Assembly: GCA_029821735.1 (NCBI GenBank)
Contig: JALGSU010000020.1
Coordinates: forward strand, 62,001 to 126,000
Source of the DNA: Candidatus Zipacnadia bacterium
Lineage (GTDB): Bacteria; Armatimonadota; Zipacnadia; Zipacnadales; UBA5352
Reading direction: 5' to 3'
Length of the DNA stretch: 64,000 bases
In this document: in pieces, positions 17,160 through 27,180 of the stretch
Numbering within the stretch: the stretch's first letter is position 1
Layout of the letters: each line of letters starts with the position of its first letter
Notes under the pieces: generated by a model
Database searches by the model: none
Told to the model about the DNA's origin: nothing
What the model saw: only the letters and a program-made list of their open reading frames with translations
Translations under genes and position numbers: made by a program

Positions 17160-19802
17160 TCACTCCGCGTTCGGGTAGCGGGCGATGAGTAAGTCGTCCA
17201 CCCACACCTGCGCGCCGGGAGCTTGGCCTTCGCAGAAGAGATACAACCCCACGGTCTTCGTCCCCGGCGGCGCGACAAACACCAGTTCCACCTCGTGCCA
17301 CACGTCCGGCTCCTCCGGAACCTGCACCGATGTGCGCGAGAGCATCGCGTCGCCGCGCGGGATGATGTCCACGTGGTAGTTCGCGGCCGGGCCGCTATGC
17401 TTCACCCACAGCGACATCACCATGACATCGCCGCCGGTGGCAGGCGTGGAATGGGAGACGCCCGCGCGGCGTGTGCCCGTGAATGTGAACGACCACTCGC
17501 CGGTGTGCGCGTCCTCATCAGTCAGCGTCGCGTGCACCGCCGTGCCCGCACTGTGCCAGACCGCGACCCCGTCCTGCATCTCGATCTCGGGCGGGAGGGC
17601 CTGGCCATCCGCAGGGGCGTTGTGGGCCCCGCGGGCCTCGAAGCTGGGGTCGGCCACGAGGTTCTCGACTTGGCCCCCTGCCGAGTGGAAGCGGCCCACG
17701 CCGACGAGTTTGCGCAGCAACTCGGTGTCCTCGTCGGTGGTCTGCGAGTCCCACCACGCAGCCGCGCCATCGGGGCCCATCTCGCGTCCGAGCACGTCGG
17801 CGGCTCGCGTGAATGCGCTGCCCACCACGCTCAGCACGTCCGACGGCACCCCGCCCTCGGACAGGTCATTGTAGACGGTGGCGCTGGACGTGTGCCGCGC
17901 GTAGTCGAGCGCCGGCGGCTCCTCCATCACAGCGAACTTGTATGCAGAGAGTTCCAGGCCACTGGTGATCGCTTCGCGCGCGTCCGCGACGGCCTGCTGC
18001 GCCTGGGTCTCGGACGTGACGGCGGTCTCCCGCAGGCGATCCATCGCCCAATACATGCGGGCGCCGGGTACGCAGAAGTCGAATATGGACTTGACCAACT
18101 CGACGCGCTCGGTCACCAGCTCATCACCGGCGGCTGCCGCGAGTGCCTCGTCCAGCCGCGCCAGCGCCGCTCCGGCGCGCTCGATGGGCAGCACCCGGAA
18201 CTGCTCCAGCGAGCGGCTGTCGGCGATTGATGAGGCGTCCATGCCGTGCGGGTGGGGATGCCCGTTCTCAGCGAGCCACGCCTCATAGCCTGCCTCAAGT
18301 TCATCGTAGAAGCCGCGCATAGGCTCGCCCGCGGCCCTGTAGAAGTCTGCGTAGAACTCGTCGAGGATCTGGTCCACGTCTATGCGCGGATCCCAGCACA
18401 GCTCGTTCTCGACATAGGCCACCATGCCATCGAGCGGGTAGATGCCGTAGAACTCCTGGTAGAAGTGGCGCGCGCGCCCGCTCGCGACGATGTAGCGGAT
18501 GCGCTTGGCCGACTGGCGCACATCAAGCTTCGGCATGATGAAGCGAATGTCATCGTGGTAGAGGTAGATGCCCATGTGCGCGGGCCCGGTCGCCATCCAC
18601 TCATCCCACATCGCGAATGCGTTGCGCCCTGAGCAGAGCACCGGCATGAGCATCGGATGCGGGTCAACCGTGGTGGGCGGCGCGCTCATCGATCCATACG
18701 CGAGGAAGGCCAGTATACGGTCGGGGAAGCGCTCGGCGACCATCTCGGCCACGCGGTTGTTGAATTTCACGTAGCGGTCGCACAGCCCGACACGGTTGAG
18801 GATGTCGGTGCCGGGCGGGTCCATGGCGCTGCAGCCTTCGCAGGTGCAATCGCCGAGGCCGTCATTGACGGCCAGGTTCATGGCGATCCGGTCAGGCTCG
18901 GCCTCGAAGGTATCGATGAGCATCTGAGCCATGATCTCAGCCACGCGCGGATTCGATACGCATGGCTGCCAACCGTGGCGGATCCGCCCTCGCTCGTCGA
19001 GTGACGGAATGAAGCGCTCGCCGTCGATGAGGGGGAAGAGGTCGGGTTCGTCGAGCCGCTCCTTCGCATTGAGCAGCTTGTAGTAACTCTCGTTCGAGGG
19101 AATGGTGTAGTTCATGCGCCAGAACTCAGCGAATGAGTGCCAGCGGCTGGCGTCCGTCCGCGGCCCGCGATCATCCAGACCGCTCATGATGCGGGAGATG
19201 AAGCAGGGCCAGTCGCGCCACTGCATCTCCGGCACGGTGAGCGTCGGGCGGTCCGGGACCACGTCGCCAATGCCGCCGGGGTCGCCCGGCCAGTAGCGGC
19301 GGACCCCCACATAGCGGCGCAGAAATCCCACCGCGCCAAGCACCGTCGCCTTCGGAGTCGCGCCACGGATCACCAGCGTGTTCGCGTCCACGGTCGTGAC
19401 GAGATAGCCGTTGACGTTCGGGAGCTGCAGGTCCCCATAGCTCACGGGCGGCAGGTCGAGCTCAACCTGCTTGCCCACGGCCGTGTCACCCACATGGATG
19501 GTAGCGGGATAGCCGGCAAGGTCCTGATCCTCCGTGATGACGGAGAACTTGGCGCCCGTGACCAGCCCCAGGTATATCTCGAGGGCGCGTGCAGCACGCG
19601 CCTCATCGGTCTGCGGAGCAGCGGGCATGACGATGGCCGCCGCCGCCACGCCGTCCCGGGCCAACGTGAAGTAATCGGCCTGACCCTCAACCGGCGGCGG
19701 CGGGAAGTTGAAATCCAGCCTGCCCAAGTCCACGGGGGCTTCAGCCAACGACGCCCCGCAGGCGGCAAGCACGGCCAGCAGCACGATAGACGTGCATTTC
19801 AT
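17160..19802 (-). CDS. Secreted DUF4838 glycoside-hydrolase-like protein with C-terminal carbohydrate-binding module
   Basis: An 880-residue exported protein with a signal peptide (about 1-21). Residues about 40-190 resemble the GH67/GH20b-type N-terminal domain (ARALEIYLGLVTGAKF, TIHVGDTAVG, GAVGFLRRYVGVRRYWPGDPG). A DUF4838 TIM-barrel-like domain follows, with VNDGLGDCTCEGCSAMDP and VAYVENELCWDPRIDVDQILDEFYADFY. The last 150 residues form a CBM4/9-like beta-sandwich (NLVADPSFEARGAHN, then VWVDDLLIARY). It probably acts on plant or microbial polysaccharide; alpha-glucuronidase relatives suggest uronate-containing glycans, but activity is unproven. The C-T-C-E-x-C cluster may bind metal. It is divergent from the LmbE-like gene. 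Confidence 0.8.
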   Translation of the reverse strand: MKCTSIVLLAVLAACGASLAEAPVDLGRLDFNFPPPPVEGQADYFTLARDGVAAAAIVMPAAPQTDEARAARALEIYLGLVTGAKFSVITEDQDLAGYPATIHVGDTAVGKQVELDLPPVSYGDLQLPNVNGYLVTTVDANTLVIRGATPKATVLGAVGFLRRYVGVRRYWPGDPGGIGDVVPDRPTLTVPEMQWRDWPCFISRIMSGLDDRGPRTDASRWHSFAEFWRMNYTIPSNESYYKLLNAKERLDEPDLFPLIDGERFIPSLDERGRIRHGWQPCVSNPRVAEIMAQMLIDTFEAEPDRIAMNLAVNDGLGDCTCEGCSAMDPPGTDILNRVGLCDRYVKFNNRVAEMVAERFPDRILAFLAYGSMSAPPTTVDPHPMLMPVLCSGRNAFAMWDEWMATGPAHMGIYLYHDDIRFIMPKLDVRQSAKRIRYIVASGRARHFYQEFYGIYPLDGMVAYVENELCWDPRIDVDQILDEFYADFYRAAGEPMRGFYDELEAGYEAWLAENGHPHPHGMDASSIADSRSLEQFRVLPIERAGAALARLDEALAAAAGDELVTERVELVKSIFDFCVPGARMYWAMDRLRETAVTSETQAQQAVADAREAITSGLELSAYKFAVMEEPPALDYARHTSSATVYNDLSEGGVPSDVLSVVGSAFTRAADVLGREMGPDGAAAWWDSQTTDEDTELLRKLVGVGRFHSAGGQVENLVADPSFEARGAHNAPADGQALPPEIEMQDGVAVWHSAGTAVHATLTDEDAHTGEWSFTFTGTRRAGVSHSTPATGGDVMVMSLWVKHSGPAANYHVDIIPRGDAMLSRTSVQVPEEPDVWHEVELVFVAPPGTKTVGLYLFCEGQAPGAQVWVDDLLIARYPNAE

Positions 19803-20026
19803 CGCAGAACTCCTCGAGGTCCAACGTTACCCGCACAGTCACCGTGAACTTCGACACGCGCGCATCACCGTCCTTCGCGCTGGGCCCGCGAGCGAAGGCC
19901 CGCGCGCGGCGTGGCGCGGGGCAGGTAATTCCACACTCGAACGTGAAACATACACCGCCAAAGCGCAACATCATGCGCCTCGGCGGATGCGCGATCTGAA
20001 GTGACCAGATACAGGAGGACCGACCG

Positions 20027-20881
20027 ATGAAAGTACGCAAGGACACCGCTGAGATCTACGTGTGGGACGGCAAGCCGGTGGAGGAAGCGATCGAGCGGAC
20101 GACACACATGGCCATCGGCGCACACCAGGACGACATCGAGATTATGGCCTACCACGGCGTGCTGGAATGCTTCGGCAAGACCGACAAGTGGCTGGCCGGC
20201 GTCATCGTCACCAACGGCGCGGGCAGCGCGCGCGATGGTTTCTACGCTGACTTCACCGACGAGCAGATGCAGACCATCCGGCGCGAGGAGCAGAAGAAGG
20301 CCGCGCACGTGGGCGAATACGGGATCCAGTTCCTGCTTGACTACCCAAGCTCGGAGGTCAAGGACACTGGCAACTCGGACCCCAAGGATGACATTCGCGA
20401 GCTCCTCGAAGCCGGGCGTCCCGAGATCGTATACACCCACAACTTCGCCGACAAGCACGATACCCACGTTGCGGTCGGCTCGCGCGTGATCGAGGCCATC
20501 CGCGAGATGGACGCCGACGCGCGGCCCAAGCAGGTATGGGGCTGCGAGGTGTGGCGTGACCTCGACTGGATGATCGATCAGGACAAGGTCGCGATGGATG
20601 TGGCTCCGCACGAGAGCCTTGCGGTTGCGCTAGTGAGCGTGTTCGACTCGCAGGACTGCGGTGGCAAGCGCTACGACTTGGCCAGCATGGGTCGGCGTCG
20701 CGCGCACGCGACCTACCACGCCACCCATGACGTGGACGAGACCGAGGGGCTCATCTTCGGGATGGACCTCACGCCACTGATCGAAGACGATTCGCTGACC
20801 ATCAGCGATCATGTGCAGGCGCATATTGAGCGCTTCGCGGACGAGGTGACCGATCGGCTCGAGCGTGTGTGCGGGTGCTAA
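20027..20881 (+). CDS. PIG-L/LmbE-family deacetylase-like protein
   Basis: A 284-residue protein with the family's zinc site: AHQDDIE at 32-38 (normally AHPDD) and the downstream KHDTHVAVG segment that supplies another ligand. Relatives remove acetyl groups from N-acetylglucosamine conjugates. The Pro-to-Gln change in the first motif is conservative for metal binding. ATG at 20027 has CAGGAGGACC upstream. It starts a run of six + strand genes (to 29119) with gaps of 1 to 102 bases, possibly one operon for sugar or glycan metabolism. The 224-base region upstream, shared with the divergent DUF4838 gene, holds a 7-bp hairpin at 19872-19898 but no clear promoter. Confidence 0.8.
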   Translation: MKVRKDTAEIYVWDGKPVEEAIERTTHMAIGAHQDDIEIMAYHGVLECFGKTDKWLAGVIVTNGAGSARDGFYADFTDEQMQTIRREEQKKAAHVGEYGIQFLLDYPSSEVKDTGNSDPKDDIRELLEAGRPEIVYTHNFADKHDTHVAVGSRVIEAIREMDADARPKQVWGCEVWRDLDWMIDQDKVAMDVAPHESLAVALVSVFDSQDCGGKRYDLASMGRRRAHATYHATHDVDETEGLIFGMDLTPLIEDDSLTISDHVQAHIERFADEVTDRLERVCGC

Positions 20882-20983
20882 GTCGTGAGGCGGGTTGGGG
20901 ATGAGATGACACCGACCATCAGGGCGCGGGCCGAGCTGGCCGCGTCCTGCGTTGTACCATACGAGCGGGAGAGGGTGTGGGCG

Positions 20984-23900
20984 ATGAGGCGGATAGGGCA
21001 TGTGGTCGCAGTGCTGGTGCTGCTGGCGAACGCGTGTGGCGCGGAGGACCTCCGGGGCCAGGTCATTGATGCTCAGGGGCAGCCAGTGGCGGGCGCGGAG
21101 GTGTGGGTGACCGGGGTGAGCCCCCCCGCGGGGAACATCTTCCCCCCCGGCAAGCTGCTCGCGAGCGCGACGACCGATGAGGACGGACGCTTCGAGCTGA
21201 GCTACGAGCCCCTGGACAATGCGGAACTCTACGCGATGCCCGTAACGGTCGCGGCGCACAAGCCCGGCTTGGCGCTCGGGTGGCGGATGCTGCAAGAGGC
21301 AGCGGGCGCGGTGACGCTGAAGCTGGACGTGGCGACCGCGACCTCGCTGGTCATCGCCGATGGGGCCGACGCGCCGCTCGCCGGCGTCCGGGCCGCGCTG
21401 CTCTACGTGATGGCGCTGAACAGGGCGCGGCCGTCCGAGCGCGGATTCTTTTTCGTGCCCGAGGAGTTGCGCGAGCGCCTGAGCTGGGACGGCGATGGCG
21501 AGGGCCGGGTCGAGCTGAGCCTGGTACCCGAGGGGGCCGAGGCCGTCTTCGAGATCGTGACAGCCGACCGGGGCACGGTCATCACGAAGCCCATGGTAGG
21601 CTCCGAGGCCCGTGTGCGCATCGGCGAGCCGGCATCGCTGGCCGGACGGGTGACCGGCCCCGAAGCGGACGCGCTGGCCGGGCTGTCCGTGTCCATGATG
21701 GGCACGTATCCAGAGGACTGGCAGCCCCTTTCCGACGAGGGCTACGGGGCGCAGGTTAAGGCTACGACCGATACCGAGGGCCGGTTCAGCGTGGCGGCGC
21801 TGCCTCCGGGGAAGTACCGGGCCCAGGTTGTGGCGGGTCCGAACTCCGAATGGCTTATGGGCCTGCCTGCTGAGTTCACCGCCGATGCAGGGGGGACGGT
21901 TGACGGGGTCGAGATCACCATGCAGCGCGGCTGGCCGGTGACCGGTCGCGTGGTGGAGGCCGGCAGTGGCGAGCCAATCGTGGGCATCAGTGTGATGGCC
22001 CAGGCTGGGGGGCCCCCATACTCGCTCACCAGTGCGCCGACTGACGCGGAGGGTCGGTTCACGATCTACGCAGCGGCGGGACAAGTGAATGTCACCGTTG
22101 CGCCTCCGAAGGAGTATCTCAAGAACCGCACGTCGGTGTCTGTTGACGTGGTGGATGATGTCGGGGTGGTTGTCGAGGATATCGAGTTGGAGCGCGGCGC
22201 GATCGTGACCGGTGTGGTAGTGGACGAGGCGGGTGGGCCCGCAGTCGGCGCGGAGGTGTGGGGCGCGGCGGATCCTCTGCCCAGAGGCGGCGTGTACACC
22301 GTGGCCGATGGCACCGGGCGCTTCGAGATCAGCAAGCTGCCCCTGGAGTCTGAATTGACGCTGTGGGCCACGTCCATGACCGCGGTGACGCGCGTCGCGG
22401 CAACCGTCGTGACTGAAGAGGAGACCGAGCCGCTGACGATTGTGGTTAGCGAGGAGGCGGCGGGCTTCGCCACCGGTCGCGTGATCGACGACATGGGCAA
22501 TCCAGTCGTTGGGCAGAGCCTGCAGGTCAAGCGCGGGGTCGAGAGCGGTCAGTCGCTGAACTACCACCTGGTGCGAACGGTGAGCACTGACGGCGAGGGG
22601 CGGTACGAGACCGGCGCACTCGTCCCTGGCATGACGTGGCGGGTTGACGCTTCACGCGACCCCGCCCTACCTGCATTGGAGGGTGAGGAGTGGGTGTGCG
22701 TGCGGGGGGAGACCCATCAGCTACCGGAAATCGTCATCGACACTGCCAACGGCACTCTGGCCGGGGTGGTCGTGGATACGGACGGGCAGCCGATGGTCGG
22801 GGTCAAGGTCTTCAATAACGGCGACGGTCCGGCAATGCTGACCACCACGACCGATGCGGATGGGCACTTCGAACTGAAGGGACTGTGGGACGGGAAGGCA
22901 TGGGCTTTCGCGCAGGCGCAGGGCTATCACACGGGCCGGGCTGGCGGCGAGACGGACGGCGATGAACTGACGATAGCACTGGTGCAGGCGGACGTTGTGC
23001 CTGACGCGCCGGGCAATCCGTCAGCAGATGACCTGGCCGCTCGCTGGGCGCTGGCCGAGGAACTGGCGATGGAAGTGCTGGATCAGGCGCCACCGAATGA
23101 GAACTACATCCGGGGAAGCGCGCTGGCCGCGATGGCGCGGGCCGGCTCGCCTTTGGCGGAGACGATGTGGGCAGACGAGGGGCGGCCGATGGTGGGCGAT
23201 TTCGTCGAGGCCCATGCGCTCAAGCTGGCGGAGACCGATCCGAACGCGGCCATCGACCGCCTGCTGGAGGCTGACTCGCGGGTGCAGTCGTCCGGGCTGA
23301 TCGCTGTGGGTCGAGCGACCATTGAGTCAGATCCGGAACTGGCTGCCGAGGCTTTCAGTCTGGCGGCGACCGCCGCCGAGGGATCCCCGGACGATGGACA
23401 GCGAGTCCAGGCGCTGGCGCAGGCGGGCGAGGGTCTGCTTCTGCTGGGCCATTCGGGTGGGGCGGACGTGACGCGCTGGGCGGTCGAGGCGGCGGAGGAG
23501 GCCGGCGAGGGCGACTACCAGGCGACGCGCGGGCTGGTAACCGCCGCCGCTGCGCTGGCGATGGTGGACGTCGATGAGGCACTGGCGATCGCGGAGAAGG
23601 TCGGCGCATCCCAGCAGTGGCGGTGGCTGCGCGACCAAGTGGTGTATCGGGTGGCGAGTGCCGTGGCGCGGGCCGACCCGGACAGGGCCCTGGAAATCGT
23701 GGGCACGGCCTCGAGCCCATACGGCCGGACCGCTGACCACGCCCGCCTGGCGTGGAATATGTATGAGGCAGACCCGATCAGGGCGCTGAAATACGCGCGT
23801 GGGTTGCCGATCCCGGTGCATGGCGCGCTTGCGGTGGGATATCTGGCACTGCGGGTGGATGACCAGGAGCAGGCGCGGGCGATGGTGGCGGAGGCGATAG

Positions 23901-24415
23901 AGAGTACCGAGACGCTGGCGACGGCGTTGCTGCAGAACGGGCTCGGGGAGGACAGCTACGCGCTGGCAGCCGCGCGGCTGGCGTGGATCGCGCAGGAGGT
24001 CGGCTACCCGGATGTGCAGCGGCCGGTGACGATGGCTCTGGCGCTGCGTCCGGCGCGACCTCGTTGGGTCACGGCGATGGACGGCATGGGCGCGCTCGCG
24101 GACCTGCCGTTAGCGCTCGGGTGGGCGGACGCCGACGTGGCTCGGGCGCTGCTCGAACCGGTGGTCACCTCGCCGGGCGCGTTCGACTATGAGGAACAGT
24201 GGCGGTGGCAGAAGACCCTGCAGGCGATGGCCGTGGCGGACCCGGAATGGGCGGCGGCGAAGGTGCGGGAGCTGGCTGCGGCGCACCCGGATGCCAAGCC
24301 TAATGAGCGCTGGCACTGGCACGTGCAATTGGTCGAGTACCTGGTCATGACGCGGGACGAGCAGTTCTGGGCATCCCTTGACGGCTGGCTGCCGGGCAAG
24401 TGGGAGGATGAGTAG
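20984..24415 (+). CDS. Large exported protein with carboxypeptidase-regulatory-like repeats and a helical-repeat C-terminus
   Basis: An 1143-residue protein beginning MRRIGHVVAVLVLLANACGA, a signal peptide. Residues about 20-670 hold at least six repeats of the beta-sandwich carboxypeptidase-regulatory type; each has a G-x-V-x-D-x-x-G-x-P-V-x-G-A start and a T-D-x-x-G-R/H-F-x-[LVI] end. Residues about 675-1140 are alpha-helical, Ala/Glu rich and repetitive (AIDRLLEADSRVQSSGLIAVGRATIESDPELAAEAF, with similar helices after), like TPR or HEAT arrays. Probably a periplasmic or surface binding and scaffold protein. The ATG at 20984 is preceded by GGAGAGGG; the earlier in-frame start at 20885 would bury the signal peptide. 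Confidence 0.75.
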   Translation: MRRIGHVVAVLVLLANACGAEDLRGQVIDAQGQPVAGAEVWVTGVSPPAGNIFPPGKLLASATTDEDGRFELSYEPLDNAELYAMPVTVAAHKPGLALGWRMLQEAAGAVTLKLDVATATSLVIADGADAPLAGVRAALLYVMALNRARPSERGFFFVPEELRERLSWDGDGEGRVELSLVPEGAEAVFEIVTADRGTVITKPMVGSEARVRIGEPASLAGRVTGPEADALAGLSVSMMGTYPEDWQPLSDEGYGAQVKATTDTEGRFSVAALPPGKYRAQVVAGPNSEWLMGLPAEFTADAGGTVDGVEITMQRGWPVTGRVVEAGSGEPIVGISVMAQAGGPPYSLTSAPTDAEGRFTIYAAAGQVNVTVAPPKEYLKNRTSVSVDVVDDVGVVVEDIELERGAIVTGVVVDEAGGPAVGAEVWGAADPLPRGGVYTVADGTGRFEISKLPLESELTLWATSMTAVTRVAATVVTEEETEPLTIVVSEEAAGFATGRVIDDMGNPVVGQSLQVKRGVESGQSLNYHLVRTVSTDGEGRYETGALVPGMTWRVDASRDPALPALEGEEWVCVRGETHQLPEIVIDTANGTLAGVVVDTDGQPMVGVKVFNNGDGPAMLTTTTDADGHFELKGLWDGKAWAFAQAQGYHTGRAGGETDGDELTIALVQADVVPDAPGNPSADDLAARWALAEELAMEVLDQAPPNENYIRGSALAAMARAGSPLAETMWADEGRPMVGDFVEAHALKLAETDPNAAIDRLLEADSRVQSSGLIAVGRATIESDPELAAEAFSLAATAAEGSPDDGQRVQALAQAGEGLLLLGHSGGADVTRWAVEAAEEAGEGDYQATRGLVTAAAALAMVDVDEALAIAEKVGASQQWRWLRDQVVYRVASAVARADPDRALEIVGTASSPYGRTADHARLAWNMYEADPIRALKYARGLPIPVHGALAVGYLALRVDDQEQARAMVAEAIESTETLATALLQNGLGEDSYALAAARLAWIAQEVGYPDVQRPVTMALALRPARPRWVTAMDGMGALADLPLALGWADADVARALLEPVVTSPGAFDYEEQWRWQKTLQAMAVADPEWAAAKVRELAAAHPDAKPNERWHWHVQLVEYLVMTRDEQFWASLDGWLPGKWEDE

Positions 24416-24487
24416 GGCCGACGGGCAGTGGACGGCGAGCAACGCGGAACCATCAGACGAAGCGTCACGGAGAAGAGGAGCAGACCT

Positions 24488-25963
24488 TTGAGCGAAACAC
24501 AGGTTACCGGATTCATGGTCGTTGCCCCATCGAACGTCACCACCGGCGAAGAGTTCACGCTAAAGATCAAAGCCCTGCGCGAGCCCTATGAAGCCGAAGC
24601 GCGTTGCTTCGCAAAATACCCACGCCTGCACGGGCCCTTCAATCTGTCGCCGCGTGGCATCCAGTACATGGACAACGCCGCGCCGCGCTGGGAGGCGAGC
24701 CTGACGGTCGAGGGCGTGGACGGACCGGCGGAAATCCCCGTCGGCGATCTGGCGGGTACCTTCCCTGGCGATGAGCGCGCGATCGGCGAAGTCGAGGGCT
24801 TCATCGCACGTCGGTCGGGCGTGCACTTCATCACAGTCACCGATCCCGCCACCGGCATCACCGCGACCAGCAACCCGATCATCGCCACCGACGAACCGCC
24901 GGAATACCAGCTCTACTGGGGCGACATCCACGCCCAGACGTACTTCTCGGACGGTCTGCGCTGCCCGGAGGAGCTGTATCATTTCGCGCGGCATGAGGGC
25001 TTCCTCGATATCTTCGGCATGGCGGACCACTCGGAGATGATCTCCGACCGGCAGTGGGAGTATTTCGTGGCGGTCACCAATGACTGGAACGAGCCGGGTG
25101 AGTTCGCGACCATCGTCGGGCAGGAGTGGACCAACAGGGACGTCGGGCACCGGAACATCCACTACCGGGACGACTGGGGACCGATCGTGCGCTGCGACGC
25201 GAGCGACCCCGATGACCTCGAGAACATGTATGAGATCGCGCGCAAGCACGACGCCCTGCTCATCCCGCACCACACCGCGAACGCCGTGATGGGCGTGAAG
25301 TGGGAGCGCGGCCATGAGCCTGAGCACGAGCGGCTGGTGGAGATCCACTCGGTATGGGGCACGAGCGAGCGGTCGGAGGAAGATGGCAATCCGCTGCCCA
25401 TCACCACCCATGGCGGCGAGCAGGCAGGCCAGCACGTAGTCGACGCGCTGCGCATGGGTTACCGGCTGGGATTTGTGGGAGGTGGCGACATACACGATGG
25501 GCGGCCCGGCGATGAACTGCACAATGTGCAGAACCCGCCGCCGGATACCTACCCGCAACTGCGGCGGCAGGGGATCATGGGCGTATGGGCCACCGAACTT
25601 ACACGCGAGGCGATCTTCGACGCGCTCTGGGACCGTCGCTGCTTCGCCACCACCAACGTGCGTGTGCCGATTCTCTTCGAGATCAGCGGCGCCTTCATGG
25701 GTCAGAGTGTGGAGACTGACGAGCCGCGCGAGATCAGCATCTGGGCCGCGAGCGAGTCGCCAATTGCGCGCGTGGACATAGTTAAGAACGGCGTCGACTG
25801 GCAGAGCGTCGAGCCAAATGAGACGATCCACGGGTGGGAACTCGAGGACGAGGGCTCCGGCGACGAGGACTACTACTACGCACGCATCACCCGCGAGGAC
25901 GGTTGGGTCGGGTGGTCGAGCCCGGTGTGGATTAACGGCGAGAGTGATGGCGACGGGAGATGA
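24488..25963 (+). CDS. DUF3604 domain protein (PHP-like putative metal hydrolase)
   Basis: A 491-residue protein without a signal peptide. After an immunoglobulin-like N-terminal part (about 1-130) comes the DUF3604/PHP-like domain: LYWGDIHAQTYFSDGLRCPEE, then FGMADHSEMIS, IPHHTANAV, VEIHSVWGTSE and FVGGGDIHDGRPG. These His and Asp residues look like a polynuclear metal site. Such proteins are annotated as putative hydrolases, substrate unknown. The start is TTG at 24488 with AGAGGAG seven bases upstream; the GTG at 24428 is an alternative. It lies one base before the next gene, so the two are surely cotranscribed. Confidence 0.8.
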   Translation: MSETQVTGFMVVAPSNVTTGEEFTLKIKALREPYEAEARCFAKYPRLHGPFNLSPRGIQYMDNAAPRWEASLTVEGVDGPAEIPVGDLAGTFPGDERAIGEVEGFIARRSGVHFITVTDPATGITATSNPIIATDEPPEYQLYWGDIHAQTYFSDGLRCPEELYHFARHEGFLDIFGMADHSEMISDRQWEYFVAVTNDWNEPGEFATIVGQEWTNRDVGHRNIHYRDDWGPIVRCDASDPDDLENMYEIARKHDALLIPHHTANAVMGVKWERGHEPEHERLVEIHSVWGTSERSEEDGNPLPITTHGGEQAGQHVVDALRMGYRLGFVGGGDIHDGRPGDELHNVQNPPPDTYPQLRRQGIMGVWATELTREAIFDALWDRRCFATTNVRVPILFEISGAFMGQSVETDEPREISIWAASESPIARVDIVKNGVDWQSVEPNETIHGWELEDEGSGDEDYYYARITREDGWVGWSSPVWINGESDGDGR

Positions 25964-25964
25964 C

Positions 25965-27104
25965 ATGAGTCAGCCCAGCGCACGCGAGAGCACACTGACC
26001 TTCCTCGACGGCTACACGCCGGACGCGCCAGTGTGCATGCAGACATACCTGGGCCTCTACCTGGAGGATCGGCGGCGCGAGGCGCTCGTCGATATCTACC
26101 GCGAGATGCTCGGCGAGGCCGACGAGGTAGAGGTGATCCCCGAGCAGGTGCTGTCCGCCGAGCTGGACGCATGGCAGCGGGCATGGGACGCGCTGCGCAC
26201 GCCGCCGGCGTGGATGCTGATGCGCATCCCTCATCCTCCGTCGTCGCCCGCCACCGTCCGCCGCGATGGACAGCGACTGATGTGGCGCGTCGGCGATGGA
26301 CCCGAGCGCGACCTGACCGATGCCACCAGCAGCAGCGACCGTGACGTATGGGACCGTCGCGCCGACCCTCGGTTCGACCCCGACCCGGTCACCCTCATAC
26401 CTGTATGGGAACCGGACAGCAGTTACTTGTTGATTGAGGCGGCGACGGTCATGCGGGCAAACGCTCGCTGGGGGAGTCGCTATCTGCTGCACGGGCACAT
26501 GGGCATGCCCTACTGGGCCTGCTACTCGGCGCTCGGTTTCGCCGGGCTGATGGAGAGCATGCACAGCGATGGGAAGCTGCTCGACGCGCTGATAGAGCGG
26601 GCCACCCACAATGCGCTCCAACGCGTGAAGCTGACCGTCGAGTCGGGTATCGAGTGCCTGTTCATCGAGGAGTGTCTGTGCAGCTCGGACATGATCAGCG
26701 AGCAGGACTATCTGCGCTACTCGTACCCGGCGGCGGAAGCGGTACTGCACGCGGCTCGTGCGGCGGGGCTGCGCACGGTCTACTACTTCTGCGGCGGAGT
26801 TGAGGGCCGACTGAAACACCTGGCACGGCTGCCTGCCCACGCGCTGGCATTCGAGGAGGGCAAGAAGGACTTTGAGATCGACATTGGCCGCGTGCGCAAT
26901 GCGGTCGGCGTGCTACGACCGTTGCTGGGAAATATCGACGTGACGGCGTTGCGCGACGCGGATGCGGAGGGGATCGGCCGGCTGGTGGCGCAGCAGATGC
27001 GGGACGCCGGGCCGATGCTGGCCACGAGTTGCGGAAGTCCGTTGACACTCGATACCCCCGCGTGGAAGCTTGACGCGATGGTCGAGGCGACGGCAACTGG
27101 CTGA
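25965..27104 (+). CDS. Uroporphyrinogen-decarboxylase-like protein (MtaA/CmuA type)
   Basis: A 379-residue protein with the URO-D TIM-barrel layout: ESGIECLFIEECLCSSDMIS (barrel strand with acidic end), TVYYFCGGVEGRLKHLARLPAHALAFEEGKKDFEIDIGRV and LLGNIDVTALRD. It is not a haem enzyme by context. Relatives in this type of genome are corrinoid or methyl-transfer proteins, or of unknown role in sugar catabolism. Helices near the N-terminus (about 30-60) replace the usual URO-D start. ATG at 25965 has GGGAG seven bases upstream. It follows DUF3604 by one base and precedes the PfkB kinase. Confidence 0.7.
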   Translation: MSQPSARESTLTFLDGYTPDAPVCMQTYLGLYLEDRRREALVDIYREMLGEADEVEVIPEQVLSAELDAWQRAWDALRTPPAWMLMRIPHPPSSPATVRRDGQRLMWRVGDGPERDLTDATSSSDRDVWDRRADPRFDPDPVTLIPVWEPDSSYLLIEAATVMRANARWGSRYLLHGHMGMPYWACYSALGFAGLMESMHSDGKLLDALIERATHNALQRVKLTVESGIECLFIEECLCSSDMISEQDYLRYSYPAAEAVLHAARAAGLRTVYYFCGGVEGRLKHLARLPAHALAFEEGKKDFEIDIGRVRNAVGVLRPLLGNIDVTALRDADAEGIGRLVAQQMRDAGPMLATSCGSPLTLDTPAWKLDAMVEATATG

Positions 27105-27180
27105 GGGCAGGTGGGGGGGCGTGCGGGGCGAAAGATAGCGGCGTCAAATCACCCAGTCCGAACGCATCGGAGGCCGGGCT

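Noticed and set aside
19872-19898. Hairpin CCTTCGC / GCGAAGG between divergent genes as an operator
   Set aside because: The 13-base loop and lack of a promoter nearby make it unremarkable in GC-rich DNA.
20630-22567. A 645-codon minus-strand open frame
   Set aside because: It is antisense to the LmbE-like gene and the repeat protein. Its His/Arg/Gly-rich composition shows no domain, and the + strand frames have signal and repeat structure.
24560-25966. A 468-codon minus-strand open frame
   Set aside because: It mirrors the DUF3604 gene; composition and lack of motifs mark it as a shadow.
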